Shown here: positions 60,763-64,000 of the stretch, one piece after another
How positions within the stretch are numbered: position 1 is the first letter of the stretch
Layout: every line of letters begins with the position of its first letter
Assembly: GCF_036516575.1 (NCBI RefSeq)
Contig: NZ_DATBTY010000024.1
Location: 60,997 to 124,996, forward strand
From: Cerasibacillus sp036516575
GTDB lineage: Bacteria > Bacillota > Bacilli > Bacillales > Amphibacillaceae
Direction of reading: 5' to 3'
DNA: 64,000 bases
Notes under the pieces: model-generated
Seen by the model: only the letters and a program-made list of their open reading frames with translations
Databases searched by the model: none
What the model was told of the DNA's origin: nothing
Program-made: the position numbers and the translations under genes

Positions 60763-61380
60763 TTATTGGCCGCCTCCATCTCCACCACCTCCGTCGCCAC
60801 CTTCTCCTCCGCCACCACCTTTTTTACCAGCCGATCCTTGTTTTTCTGCCGCTTTAAGTAGGATTTCTTGGATTTTTGCCTGGAATAGTGGTGAATCGAA
60901 CGTTTTTTGGATGGAGGCTTCTAAATGCTCATTATACTTTTGGCTACGCATAACCTTTAATAATTGTGCTTCCATTTCGGGGTTTTGGAGTAGTTCAATC
61001 ATTTGTTTTTGGAATGCAGCATCTTTCATCAAGTCTTTCATCAACTTTTTTAAGCTATCGTTCATTGATTCAGCATAACTTTTTACAAAGGCTGGGTCCT
61101 CAAACAGTTTTTCCCACACCTTTTTTCCTTTTTCAGAAGCTAATGCGTTATTTACTGCTTTATTAACGATATCGGAATCCATAACGAGCTTCTCTTTCAT
61201 TTTATCTTCTGCCATCATTTCAGAAAGAGCCTTCTTACCTTCCTCAGTTTGCAAAATATCAATAACCATCTTTTTTGTCGTATCATAATTCGATTCTTTT
61301 GCCGCTTGATCTCCGGCACATCCTGTTAAAGATAGAAAAAGTATACATATAAATAATATAAGATGAATCGAACGCCACAT
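60763..61380 (-). CDS. gerD: Spore germination lipoprotein GerD
   Basis: A 205-residue lipoprotein: signal peptide with lipobox LTGC (cysteine at residue 21), then alpha-helical, charged repeats (KKMVIDILQTEEGKKALSEMM, KKVWEKLFEDPAFVKSYAESM, QMIELLQNPEMEAQLLKVMRS) as in GerD, which scaffolds germinant receptor clusters in the spore inner membrane. The C-terminus is a glycine-rich tail, also known in this family. It lies between salA and kbaA as in B. subtilis. Unlike salA it is on the minus strand. Confidence 0.93.
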   Translation of the reverse strand: MWRSIHLILFICILFLSLTGCAGDQAAKESNYDTTKKMVIDILQTEEGKKALSEMMAEDKMKEKLVMDSDIVNKAVNNALASEKGKKVWEKLFEDPAFVKSYAESMNDSLKKLMKDLMKDAAFQKQMIELLQNPEMEAQLLKVMRSQKYNEHLEASIQKTFDSPLFQAKIQEILLKAAEKQGSAGKKGGGGGEGGDGGGGDGGGQ

Positions 61381-61525
61381 GTATGAAAACCTCCCATCTA
61401 TCTGTTTTTAATATGGATTTGAAAGAAAAAAATATGCACTTTATAAGGAAAAAATAGAGCGTTCATGTTAAAATACGAAAAGATAGTTCATTATAACTTG
61501 AGCGCGTCGGTAGGAGGATATGAGA

Positions 61526-62233
61526 TTGGGTAGTAGAAATGTTGTGAAGATGTTTTTGCAAACATTAATATTTGGGGGACTCGCAGGACTGATTACGAGT
61601 TTCTTTGTCAGAGCTGATCAATATAAACAGTATTTAAACCCCTTAGATATGAAAGAATTAACAGGGGTTGTATTGTTTTTCATCGGTTTAGGCTTAGTCT
61701 TTACAGTTGTGAGCCAGACAGGATTCTTTGCTTATTTATTTATTAATCGTTTTGGTTTAGGACTATTCCGTTCGTTTTGGGGACCTGTACAAATTGTGCT
61801 CATTGCTTTTGTCTTATTCGATTTAATTTACTTTCCATATATAGGAGAGAACGGTCAATCATTAGGTCATCATATTGTTGTAGGATTAGCTATTTTATTC
61901 ATTGGTCTTATCGTTGCTACGATAAAAGCGAAGGAAACGAACAAATCTGCATTTATTCCGACTTTATTTTTAATGGTCGTTATGACGACACTTGAATGGG
62001 TACCTGGATTAAGAACAGATGGTAGTGAATATAAGTGGTTAATGATCGTCCCACTCTTACTCGGTAATACTTATCAAATTTTAATGCTTCATCGTTTGCA
62101 AGAACCAGAAAAAATAAAAGCGAGTGAAGAGAGACGTCGTCAAGTAGCGCTGAAAAAAGAGGAAGCGGCAGCTAAAGAAAAGAATGAGAAGCAAAGTGAA
62201 AAGAAAAATAATAAAAAACGAAAAAAATCCTGA
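61526..62233 (+). CDS. kbaA: KinB signalling pathway activation protein KbaA
   Basis: A 235-residue membrane protein with six TM helices (LQTLIFGGLAGLITSFF to LMIVPLLLGNTYQILML) and a long basic, Lys/Glu-rich cytoplasmic tail. Text such as YKQYLNPLDMKELTGVVLFFIGLGLVFTVVSQTGFFAYLFINRFGLGLFRSFW is diagnostic for KbaA, which is needed for KinB to start sporulation in B. subtilis. GGAGG at 61513-61517 is only two bases from the ATG at 61520 but eight from the TTG at 61526, so I use the TTG (MGSRNVVK). Terminated by the hairpin at 62226-62253. Confidence 0.92.
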   Translation: MGSRNVVKMFLQTLIFGGLAGLITSFFVRADQYKQYLNPLDMKELTGVVLFFIGLGLVFTVVSQTGFFAYLFINRFGLGLFRSFWGPVQIVLIAFVLFDLIYFPYIGENGQSLGHHIVVGLAILFIGLIVATIKAKETNKSAFIPTLFLMVVMTTLEWVPGLRTDGSEYKWLMIVPLLLGNTYQILMLHRLQEPEKIKASEERRRQVALKKEEAAAKEKNEKQSEKKNNKKRKKS

Positions 62234-62253
62234 TATTGTATCAGGTTTTTTTC
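62226..62253 (+). terminator. Terminator of kbaA
   Basis: CCTGATA pairs with TATCAGG and is followed by seven T. Confidence 0.85.
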
Positions 62254-62318
62254 ATTTGAACATAAGTGGCTTTTATCTTCTCACTTGTTTCCGCCATTGC
62301 CAGTTATATGTTTTTTTC

Positions 62319-63077
62319 TCACTCTACAAGCTTCGCCTTGGCCTTAGCTTGATTCATCATTTCCGAAATCGTTACAAATGAAAACCCCTTATTCTTTAAT
62401 CCAGGTAAAATCGTTTTTAATGCATCTCGTGTTTGTTTGACAGAGTCTGAAGCATGAAGCAATATAATATCACCATTAGATGTTTCCTTCATCACTGTAT
62501 CGACAATTTGATCCACACCCGGGTTCTTCCAATCATGTGGATTGACATTCCAATGTGCCACTTTTAAATCAAGCTTTTCTGCTAAATCAATGACCTCTTC
62601 ATTAAAATGTCCATTTGGTGTACGTAATAAATTTATATCAGGAAGCTCGAGCTTTTTAAAGATATCTTTGGCATAATTAAGATCTTTTCGTACTTGAGTA
62701 ATATCCTGTTCGATATAGCTTTTATAACGATACCCGAGCATACCGACTTCATGTTCATCTTCAACGATTTTCTTTACAATATCCGGATGTCTTTCTGCCC
62801 ATTCACCACTCACGAAGAAGGTGGCACGCACCTGATGGTTTTTAAGTTCTTCTAATATATGATGGGCTCTTTCTTCTCCCCAACTAATATTAAATGTTAA
62901 AGCAATATCCGATTCTTGGTCATTCCCTTTAACTAAAACTGCTGTTTCCTGATTAGAGAAAACAAAGAGTAAATTCCCTTGAGTTGTATATAGGAGTATT
63001 CCTAATACAAATGTAATTAAAAAAAGCACTCCAACATATTTCCACTTATCCAATCGCCAAACATAGAAATGGCCCAT
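62319..63077 (-). CDS. pdaB: Sporulation polysaccharide deacetylase-like protein PdaB
   Basis: A 252-residue protein with an N-terminal membrane anchor (residues 13-32) and a NodB-fold domain. Text typical of PdaB: ALTFNISWGEERAHHILEELK near 58-78, RATFFVSGEWAERHPDIVKK near 83-102, LGYRYKSYIEQD, LLRTPNGHFNEEVIDLAEKL and GDIILLHASDSVKQTRDALK. The usual TFDD metal and base site of deacetylases is TFNIS here, with Asn at the first position, and no H-x3-H zinc pair is visible, so catalysis is doubtful or different. It is needed to keep spores stable in B. subtilis. It lies next to kbaA, convergent with it, just upstream of an rRNA operon. Confidence 0.92.
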   Translation of the reverse strand: MGHFYVWRLDKWKYVGVLFLITFVLGILLYTTQGNLLFVFSNQETAVLVKGNDQESDIALTFNISWGEERAHHILEELKNHQVRATFFVSGEWAERHPDIVKKIVEDEHEVGMLGYRYKSYIEQDITQVRKDLNYAKDIFKKLELPDINLLRTPNGHFNEEVIDLAEKLDLKVAHWNVNPHDWKNPGVDQIVDTVMKETSNGDIILLHASDSVKQTRDALKTILPGLKNKGFSFVTISEMMNQAKAKAKLVE

Positions 63078-63629
63078 GTCATTGCCCCCTTATATAGACA
63101 AGCTTATTTCTTAATGTATATATACGTGTGGAAATGACATTTTATGCTCGTCTTTCTTTTATCGTTTTTGGCGAGAAGATTTTCATTCCAAACTGGGCGT
63201 AAGGGTGCAAGGTGATACGTAGTTAATGCATTAATATAAAGTAGACTTGGTTCAGATGGAGATTTTACTCCAATCGAACCTGAATCCCACTTATGTCGAA
63301 GATAGGTGGCACTTAACTTCGACATACGGAACGTACTAGTGGAGGTGTTGCGACAGGACATCGCGGACTTAGCCTGTGCGGCACAGGACGTGCGAGTGCA
63401 AACGCTTTTCGGTCGCAGTCCCAGGCTTTGCTACAGGATGTGGCGCTTTTAGCCTGCCTTCTCCTTCCAAGCGGGAGTCTTAGAAACGCCACGGAGATAA
63501 ACATGTCGTTGAAATTATGTTTAAAGTGTTATATAGTCTCTTTAGGTCGGGGAATGGGTGACTATGATCTACTTCAGAGACCATATCTCAGAGCCTTTCG
63601 TCACGGTTTATTAATCATTTCATTAAAAC
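63078..63629. other. Gene-less tract between pdaB and the rRNA promoters
   Basis: No gene is supported. At about 63310-63510 there is a degraded dispersed repeat with ACAGGACATCGCGGACTTAG, CACAGGACGTG and ACAGGATGTGGCGCTTTTAG, related to the repeat at 57375. Confidence 0.6.
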
Positions 63630-63657
63630 CTGACAAAAAAATAAATAAAAATATTAA
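63630..63657 (+). promoter_or_regulatory. Possible first rRNA promoter
   Basis: CTGACA (63630-63635) and TATTAA (63652-63657) spaced 16 bp. Weaker than the next one; tandem promoters are usual for rRNA operons. Confidence 0.4.
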
Positions 63658-63746
63658 TTTTATGTTGCATAAACATTTTATTCATGGTATATTAGTTTTT
63701 GTTGTCGCTTCAACACGTTTGAAACGAAAAAAAGTTTAAAAAAGTG

Positions 63747-63776
63747 TTGACAAACAAATTGCGAATATGTTATATT
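63747..63776 (+). promoter_or_regulatory. Main rRNA operon promoter
   Basis: Perfect -35 TTGACA (63747-63752) and TATATT (63771-63776) at 18-bp spacing, about 150 bases before the 16S gene. The leader then contains TGATCCTTGAAAACTGAACA, a typical Bacillus rRNA leader motif. Confidence 0.8.
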
Positions 63777-63922
63777 ATAAAAGTCGTCAAAAACGACACA
63801 CTTCAAAAATTGATCCTTGAAAACTGAACAGAACAACCAGTATGTCAAGAAAAACAATCTCGTTTTTCTTAAAGTAATTTTGCTAAGATAAACATTAAAC
63901 GAATTTCGTTTAAATATAACTC

Positions 63923-64000
63923 TTTTTTGGAGAGTTTGATCTTGGCTCAGGACGAACGCTGGCGGCGTGCCTAATACATGCAAGTCGAGCGCGGGAAGCA
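63923..64000 (+). rRNA. 16S ribosomal RNA, 5' end (continues past the window)
   Basis: The sequence GGAGAGTTTGAT, TTGGCTCAGGACGAACGCTGG, CGGCGTGCCTAATACATGCAAGTCGAGCG is the universal 5' end of bacterial 16S rRNA. The start is set by alignment with the B. subtilis mature end, six bases before GGAGAG. One base departs from the near-universal GATCCTGGCTCAG: here GATCTTGGCTCAG. Confidence 0.97.

Noticed and set aside
61520..61525. ATG at 61520 as the kbaA start
   Set aside because: It lies only two bases after GGAGG, too close for initiation; the TTG at 61526 has normal spacing.

Overview
The window (about 37-40% G+C by eye) comes from a spore-forming member of the Bacillaceae. The evidence is the sporulation/germination genes cwlD, gerD, kbaA and pdaB, Bacillus-type Shine-Dalgarno sites with many GTG/TTG starts, an S-box riboswitch, a CcpA-like cre site, and a Bacillus-type rRNA leader running into a 16S rRNA gene at the right edge. 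The species cannot be named from this alone.

Layout. 1-14.5 kb is a scarred accessory region. It holds the 3' end of a threonine dehydratase-like gene, a secreted orphan protein, a decayed IS110 transposase, a purine permease, a large orphan FtsX-type permease, a 5'-nucleotidase, a decayed phnD, and two complete small type I toxin loci of the TxpA/BsrG style plus remnants. A 383-bp piece of one toxin locus is duplicated at 273-655 and 4971-5355. 14.6-18.6 kb: a SAM-I riboswitch drives azlC-azlD and a DUF2332 gene, followed by a convergent BCCT betaine/choline carrier. 19-25 kb: an oligopeptide ABC transporter (D-F-B-C-A). 25.1-28.2 kb: the copper operon csoR-copA-copZ, with an operator inside its promoter. 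28.2-39.2 kb: a Gre-factor paralogue that may start at AUU, a GAF/PucR regulator, and a short-chain fatty-acid/3-hydroxyacyl-CoA degradation operon (hydroxyacyl-CoA dehydrogenase, enoyl-CoA hydratase, thiolase, CoA-transferase, acyl-CoA ligase, acyl-CoA dehydrogenase) preceded by a cre.

40.1-55.5 kb is the centrepiece, a co-directional anaerobic nitrate respiration block: narGHJI, the nitrate/oxygen sensing system nreABC, a hemerythrin, a nitrate transporter whose C-terminus carries a PAS domain, then moeB-moeA-mobB-moaE-moaD-moaA for the molybdenum cofactor that NarG needs. Two palindromes matching the NreC box lie 21 bp apart upstream of narG, so the encoded two-component system probably controls the operon it lies in. 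The NarK-PAS fusion and the embedded hemerythrin are the most unusual parts and suggest an extra signal input at the level of nitrate transport.

55.6-64 kb: two membrane transporters, a 1-kb gene-less tract with a 52-bp tandem repeat, the conserved cwlD-salA-gerD-kbaA-pdaB block, and an rRNA promoter region with the first 78 bases of 16S rRNA. A second tandem array (53-bp unit) lies just upstream of narG. Both arrays can fold the same CATTG/CAATG mini-hairpin in each unit.
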